A DNA stretch of 64,000 bases from Lasiosphaeris hirsuta. Its lineage: Eukaryota > Ascomycota > Sordariomycetes > Sordariales > Lasiosphaeriaceae. The notes under the pieces were generated by a model, which worked only from the letters and a program-made list of their open reading frames with translations, was not told where the DNA came from and ran no database searches. The stretch lies in the NCBI GenBank assembly GCA_030549175.1, contig JAUKUA010000007.1:3410001-3474000 (forward strand), given 5' to 3'. The first letter of the stretch is position 1, and every line of letters starts with the position of its first letter. A program made the position numbers and the translations under genes. Of the stretch, positions 22,736 to 33,273 are shown in pieces.

Positions 22736-24076
22736 GGTGGGCGGCGGGGCGAGCTCAGGCTCGGCCAATTGGGTTCGGGGAGGTGTGTGGCCGAGTGTCG
22801 TACACCATGAGAGCAGAGAGGTTGCGAGGGAGCAGATTCAGTGTCGGTTCAGGGGGTGGGCAGGAGGTGTTCGGGCGAGAGGGCGACCCGAGGAACAGAG
22901 CAGCTGCTGCACAGCACACAGCACGCTACAGCCGAGGCAAGCGGAGCCCGGCGACAATGACGCAAGGGGGGTCTTCGACAAGGCGCTGGGGTTGCAGAGA
23001 GAGGGAATTCAGGAGTGCCGCCAATTGTGCGGGAACGTCGGTGTCCTCGTCGACATTGAGGCCAGAAGAGCAGTTGGGGCAGGGCGAGGGGAGCTGTTTT
23101 GTCGGGTTTCCTGAGGAACTGGATGTCAGATGCTCATGTGCTTCCCGCTGGGGGGAAAGTGACTCGACTCAGGCCTTGTTGGTTGCCCCTCGGCCCCCTC
23201 GCTAGCTGCATAAGTGATCACAGATGGGCTCGTGGGCGGCCGGATGCGTACCCCACACCCACACTACCTGGGGGCCCTCCCCCGAGCTGGGCGAGAGCCG
23301 AAGACAGGCGGGCACAGGCGGGGGAGCTTGTTTATCCCCTGCGAAACCCCCAAAAGCCCCTCCCTTTCAGCTCCAGCTCCAGATCCTGCGCCACCCGACG
23401 CATCCAAGATGTTGCTATGCACCTCTGAAGCTCTCGACCACCGTCACCAAAATGCGGTCAGCCGCTGTTTGCCCAGGCGCTGCTGACCAAGAGGTGCTGC
23501 TTGCGTTTTGATAGGCTCTCTAGGCTCGCTAGCTGACGTCATCAGTGGAAAATATGTGTAAAATATGTGCAAATGCCTTTGTCAACAGAGCTAAAGCACC
23601 CTGCGCTATCTGTGTATGTTTTTATTGTCCATTCGATAACCAGGAGGTATCAGACACTCGGATTCTGCATTGGAGTGTCCGGGAACATGGAAAATGGGAG
23701 AAAGCGACTGCCGCAAGAGCAGGACACGCCAGAAAAAGTCCCGAATGGCTCGGCCCAGCGAGCTCGGACATTCGGGAACTCTCGGCCATTCAATGGGTGT
23801 CCAATGGGCATCCAATGGGCGCGCTCTTGAGTGGTTGCACGCCTCGCTCCAGTTGCTTGCCTCTCACCGAATGGAACATCCTCACCTTGAAAAAGAGCGG
23901 GGCACAGGCCAGGTAGCTGTAAATACGGATAGCCTCACCAACCCCCAGCATGTTCAGTTTCACCGTGGTGGAGGCGACAGGGGACGCAACAAAGGCGGCA
24001 GGAGAAGCGCAGAAATATTGACAACACCATTAAAACGAGCCATGAAATCTACTCATTCGACTTGAACTTACTCGCC
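22736..24076. promoter_or_regulatory. Divergent promoter region of PDK and coiled-coil protein
   Basis: 1.34 kb between two start codons. The notable element is an exact 11-bp periodic triple repeat of CAATGGG at 23791, 23802 and 23813; the last two copies are full CCAAT boxes. The stretch 22800-23500 has several open frames on the plus strand without recognisable products. No RNA gene was seen. Confidence 0.5.
23791..23823 (+). repeat. Three 11-bp tandem units with CAATGGG cores
   Basis: Three consecutive 11-nt units begin at 23791, 23802 and 23813, each starting CAATGGG. The last two are preceded by C and form CCAAT boxes. Eleven bases is close to one helical turn, so bound factors would face the same side. 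CCAAT boxes are bound by the Hap/CBC complex in ascomycetes; a role here is inferred. Confidence 0.75.
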
Positions 24077-25473
24077 ATGTCTAAAGGGGACGAAGCAGCA
24101 GGAGCAGGGCGGGAGCCCGAGCTGGTCTCTTCATCCCCCCTCTCCTCGCTGCTCTCATCACCGCCCTCACCACCCTCGATTCTCGACGACCTCCAACATC
24201 ATGACGAACCCCCATCTACGCCCCCACAGAATAAGCAAACCCGCCCGCGCCTGCTCTCCCACTCCCGCTCACCATCTCTCCCGCTCCCGCTCCCGGCCCA
24301 CAACTCCATGGCCCTCCACCACGTCGGAATAGGAACCCCATCTCCCCTCCTCTCGCCCCTACGCCGAGGCTACTCCAACTTCTCATCCTCGCCGACATGG
24401 CCCCCACGATCGCCGCCGCCGCCGCTGGGCATCATCGCCGGGAGCGGCCCGCGCGAGTTCAGTGAGGATGAGGGCGAGCTTACGCGCGACAGCCGAGATG
24501 TCCTGGCCGAGCGGCTGGCAGACTTGGTCCATCATCTGAGGGGTGCGGGGAGTGCTGGCGGGGCGGTGGATGAGTTGCATGCGAAGGTGGATGAGATGGA
24601 GGCGATTCTGGGCGGATCGCCCGGGACTATTGGCAGGAGGGCGACGCGGGCTGTCTCGCCGGTGGAGTTTCGGCCGCAACACCACCATCGCGTAGGTGCT
24701 GGGAGTGGGATGATGATGTCGGGGATTTTCCGACCGGAGGGAGATGGTGTTGGCGGTGGTGTGGGCCCGGAGCCGGCGAGGGTGTTAGCTACTCCACCGT
24801 GGTTAGCCGTGACGAGGTTCGGTCAGGTTACGGCGGTGGAATCGGAAGTGAAAGTCCAAGTTGGCTCGGCGACAAAGCTGGCCGCGAAGGCCCAGCGGCC
24901 GGATGTCACGGCTAGCGTCGTGGCTGAGGCACAGAAGCTGAATGATACATTGCTAGAGGTTGTGAAGAATATGAAGGCTCGCCGCGAGGAGTCAATTGTA
25001 GGCTCTACCCCTTTTCCGCACCCCATGGTATCGTTTGTTAACACCTAGCGGAAGCATATTCATGCGCTGCTTATCGAGAGAGCAGAAGCTGCCGCAGCGC
25101 GGATTCTGGAGCTTGAAAAGGAAGTTATCGACTTGTAAGCGGCAAAACTTACCATATCGTGAGTGGCCCCATGCTCACATTTCACAGGGAAGAAGAAGTC
25201 GGGGGCAACGAGTCAGACCTCCGGACCCTCCGCATAGAGCTCCGAGCCATCGAGACTCTCGTCCCAGTCGAGGCAGATGAGGAGCTCCTACGAAGCATTC
25301 AGAACTGGAAGTCCGACTTGGCTCTTCTTAGAGAGAAAATGTCCATGAAGAAAAAAGTCCGCCGACTACAACATCAAAAGACGGGGGGCGGCGACGGAGA
25401 CGGGAACTCGACCTTTCTCTCGGCCAGCATTACTAGCATGTCGACGCTAGGGGGTGAGAGCCCATACAGATGA
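24077..25473 (+). CDS. Unassigned coiled-coil protein with disordered Pro/Ser-rich N-terminus
   Basis: Not recognised. Exons 24077-24997, 25049-25134, 25188-25473; 430 aa. Residues 1-130 are Ser/Pro-rich and probably disordered. The middle has short helical stretches (RLADLVHHL, VDELHAKVDEMEAILG), a Gly-rich patch, then VTAVESEVKVQVGSATKLAAK. The C-terminal half (about 275-400) is strongly helical with heptads: NDTLLEVVKNMKARREESI, ALLIERAEAAAARILELEK, SDLRTLRIELRAIE. The splice sites are sound and keep the heptad pattern across both introns, which supports a real protein. It could be a cytoskeletal or scaffold component, but nothing in the sequence names the partner. It is divergent from the PDK gene, with an unusual CCAAT repeat between them. 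Confidence 0.75.
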
Positions 25474-26289
25474 GGGTTTGATTTGGCTTACACTACATGC
25501 ACACGACATGATGACATGATACCCCGCAGCACTGGAGTTTTAGGAGGAAGATATACCCAGCTCAGGCATTGTTTACGACCGACTACTGGTACGTGGACTA
25601 TCTGGTAGACGCCAGATTATGTGTCATGAAATTGTATCTTGTGACGGAAGTGTATTTTAGGGCTTTTATGCGTGTTTCAACGGCGGATGTGGCAAAATAC
25701 AGAGAACGTAACTTGATAAAATTCGAGATAGGCAAGTCACCAACGCTTTATTAGCCACCGCACCTTGAGGATCCATCTCCTATTGAAAGATGTTGGTCAA
25801 CTAGTTAGGACACTTTTTTGGTGAAGAACCGTGCCCCCCTATTATACCTTTGAATGGCAAACCCCCTGAGACCTGAATGAATAAAATAGTAAAACCGCCA
25901 GCAGAATAGCAATCATGAACTGCCTGCATTACTGAAGATATTTCACCCAATCAAGATCATTTACCTGAGGCATTGATTGGTATACCGATTGAATAATGCC
26001 AAGTGATGAGGCTGGCTCAATTGGACTACCAGGGTTAGGGTCGTGCCATTGACGCCCAGCAGCGAATCAGTAGAACAAAGCGCGAACAGGCAACCCAACT
26101 GTAAGCGACCCCAACTGACTGCTCCAACAGCTCCAACTACCTAGAACTACCACATCCCAGAACCTACGCCCTGCATCTGCGCCCTGCGCACCGCACTCGC
26201 ACCCGCAAGATGCTGCTCACCAGCAATGCGGCAAGCGGTTCATTGACGACTTTGGCGACCCATCTCCTTCTTGGTGAAGGAGCATAACC
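25474..26289. other. Intergenic: coiled-coil 3' flank and RGP1 promoter
   Basis: About 0.8 kb, more AT-rich than the flanking coding DNA for the first 500 bp. Pyrimidine/CAACTAC-rich leader sequence precedes the RGP1 ATG. No gene was recognised. Confidence 0.5.
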
Positions 26290-29103
26290 ATGTCGCCCAA
26301 CGGATCCTTCCATTACCACAACATCGCCAATTCGAGCAGTGGTACCTCGAGTGCCAGTACTCCGAGCAACATCCGCGTCTACGTGCGCTGGCAAGACCAG
26401 GTCGTCTTTGCCGGCGAGGATGTCAAGTGCACCATTACCTTCAAGAACATCACCCGCCTACCGCAACCTCCTGGCACCGCGCCTCCCCCCCCGAAGCCCG
26501 CTCCGCAGTCGTCAAGGCACCCGAGTGCTGAGGGCCGTCCGCGCCAGCCTTCCCCCCTCCACCCGGGCGCTCGCAACAAGAACAATGTCGGCTTAGCTCC
26601 ACCGCCGTCCGCCCGCGGTCACCGATCGACCCTTTCACTGACGGTCCCCTCCGCTGCCGCTGCTTCACGCGCCCGCTCCGGCTCGATTCCTTGGTCGCCC
26701 TCCACTCTGGGCACAGCCCGGACTCCCCGCAACGGCCAGAGTCAGAGTCGCAGTCCAGGCCACGGCCATGGCCACCAGCGGTCCGTCTCCATCGTCTCGA
26801 TCGGCTCCGTGGGCGGTGCCGATGAAGTCCAGAGCAGCGTCTCGACGGCGCCCAAGCCACAGCGGCCCGGGAGAGGCCATGCGCGGGCTTCGAGTTTACA
26901 GACTGCGCCCCGTGGGGTGCCACTCAATGGGCCTCGCTCTGGTGGGTTTCCTTCAACTGGCCGAGGTAATACTGGCGCTGACGATATGTTATTAGCTACA
27001 CACCCGCCGAGACTTCCCGGCTCACAGTCGTCGCCGCTCTTCCATGCTTCGTACCCCCCCGACAGGAGCACCTTCGATAGTCGGCCCTCCAGCGCGGCGA
27101 CTACGCCCAGGACGCCGGGGAGTACCAGGTTCCCCCGGGCATCCCCTCCCATCGGGTCCGACGTACTCTCGGAGTTCAAGTTTCCCATGACGCAGTCACC
27201 GTCCTCGCCCGCTCTGGAGAGGTTGCCAGAGGAACTCGGGGTGATGAGCCCAACCCACACGATCAACGAGATACAAAACTTGCCGGTACGCTCAGTAAGA
27301 GAACAAGTGCCGACGATCAATGAGTACGGCGTGATGCCTTCGACAACAGCGCGTATTCTCTCGACGACAAGCATAGCGGGCACGCCGCGGAGCAGCGGCG
27401 AGTTCTACTCACTCAGCAATAACTCGTCGGAGACGCTGGCGTCCGAGTATGTGACGCAGCAGCCCCAGCGGACGCAAGGGGGGCGCTCGCAGCCGCATAA
27501 TAGACGAACCTCGAATCTCGTGTCATCGTTGACGTCGAACGCGGGTAGACTGCTACCTGAGTCGCTGATGATGGGCTACGCACAGGTGCAGGGGTCATTT
27601 ACCCTCGACGGATCGCTAGTCAACCTGGGGCCTTTTGAGCCGGTGAAGCGGAAAGCTGTTGTCGGTGGCCAAGGTGGTGGTGTTATTGGTGTCGAAACGA
27701 CTAAGCGTGACAGTGGGCTACTAAGGGGCTTCGGATGGGGTAATTTCACGAGCTCCATTGGGGAGCTTCTAGGAGGGGGCGAATTGAGCAGTATCAAGGA
27801 GATGCGTGGTATCGCGAGCTCCAAATCAATACCGCTTCTTTCTACGCCGCAGTCAATCCTGTTTGTCGACCTGCAGCTAGCGCCAGGGGAAAGTAAGGTG
27901 TTTGAGTACAGCTTCAAGCTGCCCAAAGGGCTGCCACCGACACATAGGGGGAAGGCGATGAAGATATCATACAGCCTTGTAATTGGCACACAGAGGCCCG
28001 GCGGCGCGAAAGAACAACAGGTCAAGTCGGTCGACATACCTTTCCGCGTGCTCGGCAGCGTCAACAGCCACGGCGAAATTCTCGGCCATGACCTAATGTC
28101 GCCATATATCATTATGCGGGACCAAGCCCGCGTGCAGAGCGTTGACGATCGTCACCATTACGCCCTGCGTGAGGCCCAACAAAAGGCCAGCCACGAAGGC
28201 TCGTTAGGGGCCCCGTCTACCATGAATTCCTTCCTCTCCTATCTCGACGAGCTCCTTTCCCGGCCCCAAGACGGCACGGGCCCCGCCGGCCTCCTCAGCC
28301 CCAGCGCAATGCCCTCCTCCCGCCGCCAATCCACCTATTCCATGTCAGATGACGCCTCCAGCCAACTCGGTGGCAGCGCCAAGGAGGCAATCGACCTTGC
28401 CATTCTGCGGGCCAACGTCACATCAGCCGGTCAGCAGAGCGCCAACCGCTTCGAAATCGCCCGCAACGGCCGCCGCGTCGGCGTGGTCATGCTCGCCCGT
28501 CCCGCCTATCGTCTTGGTGAGATCGTCACCCTCGCTATAGACTTTTCCGGCGGGGAGGTCCCGTGTTATGCGGTGCACTTCGCGCTCGAGACGGCGGAGC
28601 GTGTTGACGCGAGTCTGGCGCTACGCAGCGAGGCGAGTGTCCATCGCGTCACGAGGAAGGTACTAGTCAACGCCAGCGAGGCCGCCATGTATGCCAGACG
28701 AGTCGTCTTTGCGCCGACAATCCCAGTCGGTGCAACGCCCGAGTTTGTCACCAGCGGTGTGTGTCTGGAGTGGAAGATCCGGGTGGAGTTCGTCGTGCCC
28801 GTCGAGGAGGGTCAGGAACACGACCAAGGGGTAGAGAGTGAGGGGGAGGAGAGTGAAGGTGGGGAAACGGGGAGTGAAGGGAGGGTAAGGGTGCGCAGGG
28901 GGAGTCACAGTGGAGGGACAGGACATCCCCTTCTAGAAGAGATATCACGTGATGACAAGGGCGGGTTGGTCCTCGTGGCCGCGGAGAATCTCATGTGCGA
29001 GAGCTTCGAGGTGGCTGTGCCGTTGAAAGTGTATGGTGCCGTGTGTACCGGGCTAGAGAGGCTGGAGAGGGATGAGGCCATGGAGGAGGGGTTGGTTGTG
29101 TAG
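26290..29103 (+). CDS. rgp1: Rgp1 homologue, subunit of the Ric1-Rgp1 Rab (Ypt6) exchange factor
   Basis: Partner of Ric1 in the guanine-nucleotide exchange factor for the Golgi Rab GTPase Ypt6, used in endosome-to-Golgi traffic. Single exon, 937 aa. An arrestin-like first strand region (residues 20-55: IRVYVRWQDQVVFAGEDVKC) is followed by about 350 residues of Ser/Pro/Arg-rich low complexity, then the Rgp1 core: SIPLLSTPQSILFVDLQLAP, ESKVFEYSFKLPKGLPPTHR, GKAMKISYSLVIGTQRP and the C-terminal SFEVAVPLKVYG. Another Glu/Gly-rich insert lies near 845-870. The length exceeds yeast Rgp1 (about 660 aa), mainly through the low-complexity insert, which is common in filamentous fungi. ATG 26290 is the first in frame after the short leader and gives MSPNGSFHYHN. 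Confidence 0.93.
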   Translation: MSPNGSFHYHNIANSSSGTSSASTPSNIRVYVRWQDQVVFAGEDVKCTITFKNITRLPQPPGTAPPPPKPAPQSSRHPSAEGRPRQPSPLHPGARNKNNVGLAPPPSARGHRSTLSLTVPSAAAASRARSGSIPWSPSTLGTARTPRNGQSQSRSPGHGHGHQRSVSIVSIGSVGGADEVQSSVSTAPKPQRPGRGHARASSLQTAPRGVPLNGPRSGGFPSTGRGNTGADDMLLATHPPRLPGSQSSPLFHASYPPDRSTFDSRPSSAATTPRTPGSTRFPRASPPIGSDVLSEFKFPMTQSPSSPALERLPEELGVMSPTHTINEIQNLPVRSVREQVPTINEYGVMPSTTARILSTTSIAGTPRSSGEFYSLSNNSSETLASEYVTQQPQRTQGGRSQPHNRRTSNLVSSLTSNAGRLLPESLMMGYAQVQGSFTLDGSLVNLGPFEPVKRKAVVGGQGGGVIGVETTKRDSGLLRGFGWGNFTSSIGELLGGGELSSIKEMRGIASSKSIPLLSTPQSILFVDLQLAPGESKVFEYSFKLPKGLPPTHRGKAMKISYSLVIGTQRPGGAKEQQVKSVDIPFRVLGSVNSHGEILGHDLMSPYIIMRDQARVQSVDDRHHYALREAQQKASHEGSLGAPSTMNSFLSYLDELLSRPQDGTGPAGLLSPSAMPSSRRQSTYSMSDDASSQLGGSAKEAIDLAILRANVTSAGQQSANRFEIARNGRRVGVVMLARPAYRLGEIVTLAIDFSGGEVPCYAVHFALETAERVDASLALRSEASVHRVTRKVLVNASEAAMYARRVVFAPTIPVGATPEFVTSGVCLEWKIRVEFVVPVEEGQEHDQGVESEGEESEGGETGSEGRVRVRRGSHSGGTGHPLLEEISRDDKGGLVLVAAENLMCESFEVAVPLKVYGAVCTGLERLERDEAMEEGLVV

Positions 29104-30141
29104 CTGGACGCGAGCAAGCTTCAAGGCGATGTGCATTTTAGCGGTTTTGGATGAGTAAATAAAAGAGTTTTTTTTTAGGCTTTTTTTTTTTTTTTTTTTT
29201 TTGGAGAGCCTCAGAGAGGCTGCAGAAAATGAATGATGGTATTTCCGCGGACTTTGTCAGGTCGTCTACCTTCAACAGGGCCGGGGTTGGGTATTGTGTG
29301 GGGGTTATCGGCTGCTTTCGATACTAGATGTTGGTAAAGTGTCTTGGTGGAATGCTGTTGGGGTAAGACAGGGGAAGCCGGTCAGGGGGTGAACCGTGGT
29401 AGAGGCAATGCTTATGTATGGAGCATAGCTGTTGGGGATATATTATATCAAGAGCAGGCGAAAAGCCCAATGCTATTCATGAATTTCTGCATATCAACTT
29501 ACCTTATATAGATCCGTCCCAACTAGAAGGCAAGGATATATATCCAAAAGGGAAAGACGAGCCCTCCGTTCCTCTCTGCACTGCTGGGCATTTCGGTGTA
29601 TCGTCTCAAGTCATATGATAACAGTATCCATAGGATCGAAATGCACTGATTGACACTCATCCATCACGGCAGCACCATGCAAAGAGCTCTCTTTGAGTCA
29701 ATAGAATGTCGCCGTCTGCATTCATTCTCAACCTCTCCCTATTCAGTCCTATGCCAGTTCCTTCGTCCCGAGACGAAAATCTCAACACGTCTTCCTCTTA
29801 TGCGAGAATAACCCCGATGTACAAGATCAAAATCCAACAACGCCGTTTTTGCCCACCCAAAAGTTAAAGAAACCCGTTCATCCTGTATAAGAGAGGCAGG
29901 GATGACGTCCGTCCATATGCCTCGGCGAGCAGCACCCCATTGCAAAGAAACCATGCCTCCAAGAAGTGAGGGAGAGAAGCCCCGCGCCTAAAAATGACAG
30001 TAATACAAAGTGCGAACAGAATAAATCAGAAGGGGTATCTCGCCGCTTTGTTGTGTGTCTCCTTCCCTCTCCAATCGTCCCATCCGTACCCAGTTTGCTG
30101 TCCTTCCCAATCCCAGCCAGCCTCGAGTCGTTTGAACCTTG
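29104..30141. other. Intergenic between convergent RGP1 and WD40 genes, with poly-T tract
   Basis: About 1 kb of 3' flanks. It contains a run of 22 T (29181-29202) shortly after an AATAAAAG-like signal (about 29157-29165), a likely RGP1 polyadenylation context. The centre is AT-rich relative to the genes. No gene was recognised. Confidence 0.5.
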
Positions 30142-33100
30142 TCAAATCGATTCAGGCTCTTCGCACACAGCCTCCGAGTTCGCACTTGAGCTCGAACCCT
30201 CTCCCGCTGTGCGCGGTCTTTCTCTGATCAGAGAATCCTTCTCCTCCTCGCTCAGCCGTAGCCGGAGCTTCTCATCCAGCATGCTCACCAGCCGTTCGCT
30301 GTATTGATCTAGCAGGCCACTCAGCACTGTCTCACTGACCGGCTTATTACGCTCCGGATCACTCCGAGTGCTTCGACTTCTGATGGCTCGCTCTCCGAGA
30401 GCAGCGGCGGTAAGACGAAGTTCGGCGTCAAGCTCGGCTAGGATATCGCTATTGATCGAGTCGCTGGACGAAAGCTTCTTACGATAAGCGCGCAACTGGC
30501 GACATGTCTGTTCCGTAGCCATGCTGAGACTACCAAAGCCGTAAGTGCCGCGCAGGTTGGTGCCGGACTTTTTGCGTGAGGTGACAGTCGCTGACGGCGT
30601 GTTCAGCGCAGGCAGTGAAGGTCGTCTAACCATCCTCGAACGGTTCTTAGGACTCTGGGGGGGAGGACTATTTGACCTACTGCCGCCTCCCGACGAGGCT
30701 CGGCGGGAGGGAGTGCCCTCGGCGATGGTGCTTGCCGGACTAGTCTGATCTTTGAACAGCGGGGTCCGCGCAATGGGCGTGGCCAGCAAATGAAATTTAG
30801 ACGGCCGTCGTTGCAGCGGCCGCGGTGGGGAACGGCGCCCATGGCTGGACGATGGACGTTGAAACTCGGCGAGCTCTGCCTTTGAAAGGACCCTCCTCAG
30901 AGGTGGTCGGTTGAGGCTTAGGAAGCTGGATTTCTCTGGCGAAGGCTCACGCATCCTCGCTCCAGCTATCGGCTCCAGGTCAAGAGCCCAGATCATGATA
31001 GTGCCATCTTCGCCCACACTAACGACCTTGCGCCCTGAATCCTCGTTCTCGATCATCGCAACGCCATTGATGGCCTCCGTATGGCCCCACTCGCGATCCA
31101 TAAAAGCGCCCGTCTGTGCGTCATATATCCGGACAGACTTGTCGGTGTTTGAGAGGCCTATAAGAAAAGATAAATCGCCAGTGTCGAGCTGGCCGTAGAT
31201 GAGGGACTCGAGAACGACAGACTCGAGTCCCCCTTCGTCGTTGCACTTGAAGGAGTTTAGGAGCCGCCCAGTAATGCAATCAAAGTGGCACACTGAGCGG
31301 TCCAAAAGTGATACGTAAATTGACTTCTTGTCGGGCATCATGACCATCGAAGACGGTGACGCCCTCAAGGAAATAAGTTTCGAAGGAATGGCAGCCATGA
31401 CGTCAGGCTCTCCTTCTTTTGTGACCAAATCATGGACTTGGAGGGTTCGGTCGAGAGAGCACGTCAAAATCTTGTCATCTGAAGGTATAAGTACTTGGAC
31501 AACCTTGGCGCTGAATTCGAGCGTCTGGAAATGCTCAAACTCGCCCGTTGATGACTTGTGGAAAAGCTGTGCCGTGCGATCCCTACCGCAGGAGGCAACC
31601 AGCGATCTCGACTTATTCTCGTAAATCGTGATATCCTGGCAGTCAGATGAATGTGCTTTTGTCTCCATGATGCACTCCTTGGTAGCAGTGTCTATTATCC
31701 GAAGGACACCGAGCTTATCCCCGGCCACAAAGAGGCTCCCATCATCTGTGGCTCTGACTACAACTAGCTGGTTGACGAGATCAGTGTCGTTGCCGGTATC
31801 GAGTTGTTCAATTGGAATGTTATAGGACGACTTCACCATGCCCTCCATATCCCAGACATGGACCTTTCCAGACCCGGACCAGGTGAAGAAGGCTGCGCCA
31901 AAAGTGTTCGTCTCTGACAGCCGCTGAATTCCAACGATGGGATCGCCAGGGCCGGGAATCGGTATACGGCTGCTATCGGTTTTGATGCTGACGGGGATAT
32001 GGTCTGGACTCCAAACATCAATTGATCGCTTGGTGTCAATTGTCACAAGGTTCTCGGCTAGAAAGCCCATCGCAATGAGACCGTCGGGAGACCGAGCATT
32101 GTGGATTGTCGGGCCCGGGATTCCCTCCAGGATGCCATCGAGACCAACAGTGGCGAATTGACCGTCCTTGCCGCCAATGTAGATATCCTCGTTCCTGCTA
32201 GATATGCAGTTGATGGGAAAGCCAATCTCCAGTACCTTGACCAACTTCATCTGCTTATTGGTGTCGTCCAACAGACAAACACTGCCCGTTTCTGAGCAGA
32301 TGATGGCCTTGTCTTCACCAATTGCTAGAGCACAGCTGAAAGTAGCGTCCAGCATAGATCCCAGCAGGATATTTCTGCCAGGCAGCGGCTTCTGAGCCTG
32401 TAGAGGAACGGGAAACGATCCATCCCCCGGGAACTTCTGCTTCGTGGGGGAAATGGATGGGCCGTCCTCTACCCTCCACACTTTGATATGACGAACACCA
32501 AGCGTTATTAGGTTGTTTCCCATCCACACCATCTCCTTCACGTAGGATGTGCACCGGTTTTGCTGAAAGAGCTTTGCCGCGCCTGTACGGGGGTCGATCT
32601 TCCACAAATAAAGAAATCCGTCGTTCGCTGCGCCCAGCGATGCCAAAAACTTGGTGTCGGGGGACCAGGCAACAGCCCTGACCCCAAATGTATGCTCACT
32701 TATGGAGACGAGAGGCACGTCAGAAGAAGTCTCCTGCAGGCTAAAGATGAGAACCCTCGGCGCATAGCCCGTCTCGCCGACGGCCAGATATCTCCCATCT
32801 CGACTGAGAGCTAGGCATGTGGCGGCCTTTATCCGCTCGCGGCTCGTCCAGGTTTTGGAAGAGGGAGAGTCAGACCAGTCAGCGTTTCCGTAGAGAGAGT
32901 CACGCGATGAGGGGGCGGCGCGGTTCCTGCTATCGTTTGCTTTGGGCGTGGAATTGGGGGTTGACGAAGATGCGTGGGTGACTGGAGACACAGCGTAGAC
33001 TGGGACTGCAGCTGGCCGGGCCCGGTAGAACCGCTGCGAGTAGTGCTCGCCGGATACATCCACGACCACCACTGCGCCCCCAGCAATGTAGGAAAAGGAG

Positions 33101-33273
33101 GAGTGTACCGTATCAAAACCGGTCGGGGAGCTGCAGGTTGCGCCCACTACCCGTCTGAGCGACAAGCAGGTTTCGTAGACGGTGCGGGACCGTATGGGTG
33201 ATCGGGATGGCCGAGAGAGAAATGGCGAGTTGGCCGGCGTAAGCTTAAGCCGGTTCGAGGGAGTGGATGCCAT
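30142..33273 (-). CDS. WD40 protein of the WDR62/MAPKBP1 family
   Basis: Large WD40 double-propeller protein resembling animal WDR62 and MAPK-binding protein 1, which act at the mitotic spindle and as JNK scaffolds; the fungal role is not settled. Single exon, 1043 aa. The N-terminus has VYETCLSLRRVVGATC and SFSYIAGGAVVVVDVSG, the pattern at the start of this family. Many WD repeats follow, for example YLAVGETGYAPRVLIFSL, SLGAANDGFLYLWKIDP, LTCSLDRTLQVHDL and VVSVGEDGTIMIWALDLEP, to about residue 750. The remainder is basic, Ser/Pro-rich and disordered, ending with a short helical segment (ERLVSMLDEKLRLRLSEEEK) that could oligomerise. ATG 33273 gives MASTPSNRLKLTP and is the only sensible start. 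Confidence 0.88.
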   Translation of the reverse strand: MASTPSNRLKLTPANSPFLSRPSRSPIRSRTVYETCLSLRRVVGATCSSPTGFDTVHSSFSYIAGGAVVVVDVSGEHYSQRFYRARPAAVPVYAVSPVTHASSSTPNSTPKANDSRNRAAPSSRDSLYGNADWSDSPSSKTWTSRERIKAATCLALSRDGRYLAVGETGYAPRVLIFSLQETSSDVPLVSISEHTFGVRAVAWSPDTKFLASLGAANDGFLYLWKIDPRTGAAKLFQQNRCTSYVKEMVWMGNNLITLGVRHIKVWRVEDGPSISPTKQKFPGDGSFPVPLQAQKPLPGRNILLGSMLDATFSCALAIGEDKAIICSETGSVCLLDDTNKQMKLVKVLEIGFPINCISSRNEDIYIGGKDGQFATVGLDGILEGIPGPTIHNARSPDGLIAMGFLAENLVTIDTKRSIDVWSPDHIPVSIKTDSSRIPIPGPGDPIVGIQRLSETNTFGAAFFTWSGSGKVHVWDMEGMVKSSYNIPIEQLDTGNDTDLVNQLVVVRATDDGSLFVAGDKLGVLRIIDTATKECIMETKAHSSDCQDITIYENKSRSLVASCGRDRTAQLFHKSSTGEFEHFQTLEFSAKVVQVLIPSDDKILTCSLDRTLQVHDLVTKEGEPDVMAAIPSKLISLRASPSSMVMMPDKKSIYVSLLDRSVCHFDCITGRLLNSFKCNDEGGLESVVLESLIYGQLDTGDLSFLIGLSNTDKSVRIYDAQTGAFMDREWGHTEAINGVAMIENEDSGRKVVSVGEDGTIMIWALDLEPIAGARMREPSPEKSSFLSLNRPPLRRVLSKAELAEFQRPSSSHGRRSPPRPLQRRPSKFHLLATPIARTPLFKDQTSPASTIAEGTPSRRASSGGGSRSNSPPPQSPKNRSRMVRRPSLPALNTPSATVTSRKKSGTNLRGTYGFGSLSMATEQTCRQLRAYRKKLSSSDSINSDILAELDAELRLTAAALGERAIRSRSTRSDPERNKPVSETVLSGLLDQYSERLVSMLDEKLRLRLSEEEKDSLIRERPRTAGEGSSSSANSEAVCEEPESI

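Noticed and set aside
29181..29202. Poly-T run as evidence of a retroposon tail
   Set aside because: No target-site duplication or retroposon body was seen; it follows RGP1 closely and fits a 3' UTR tract.
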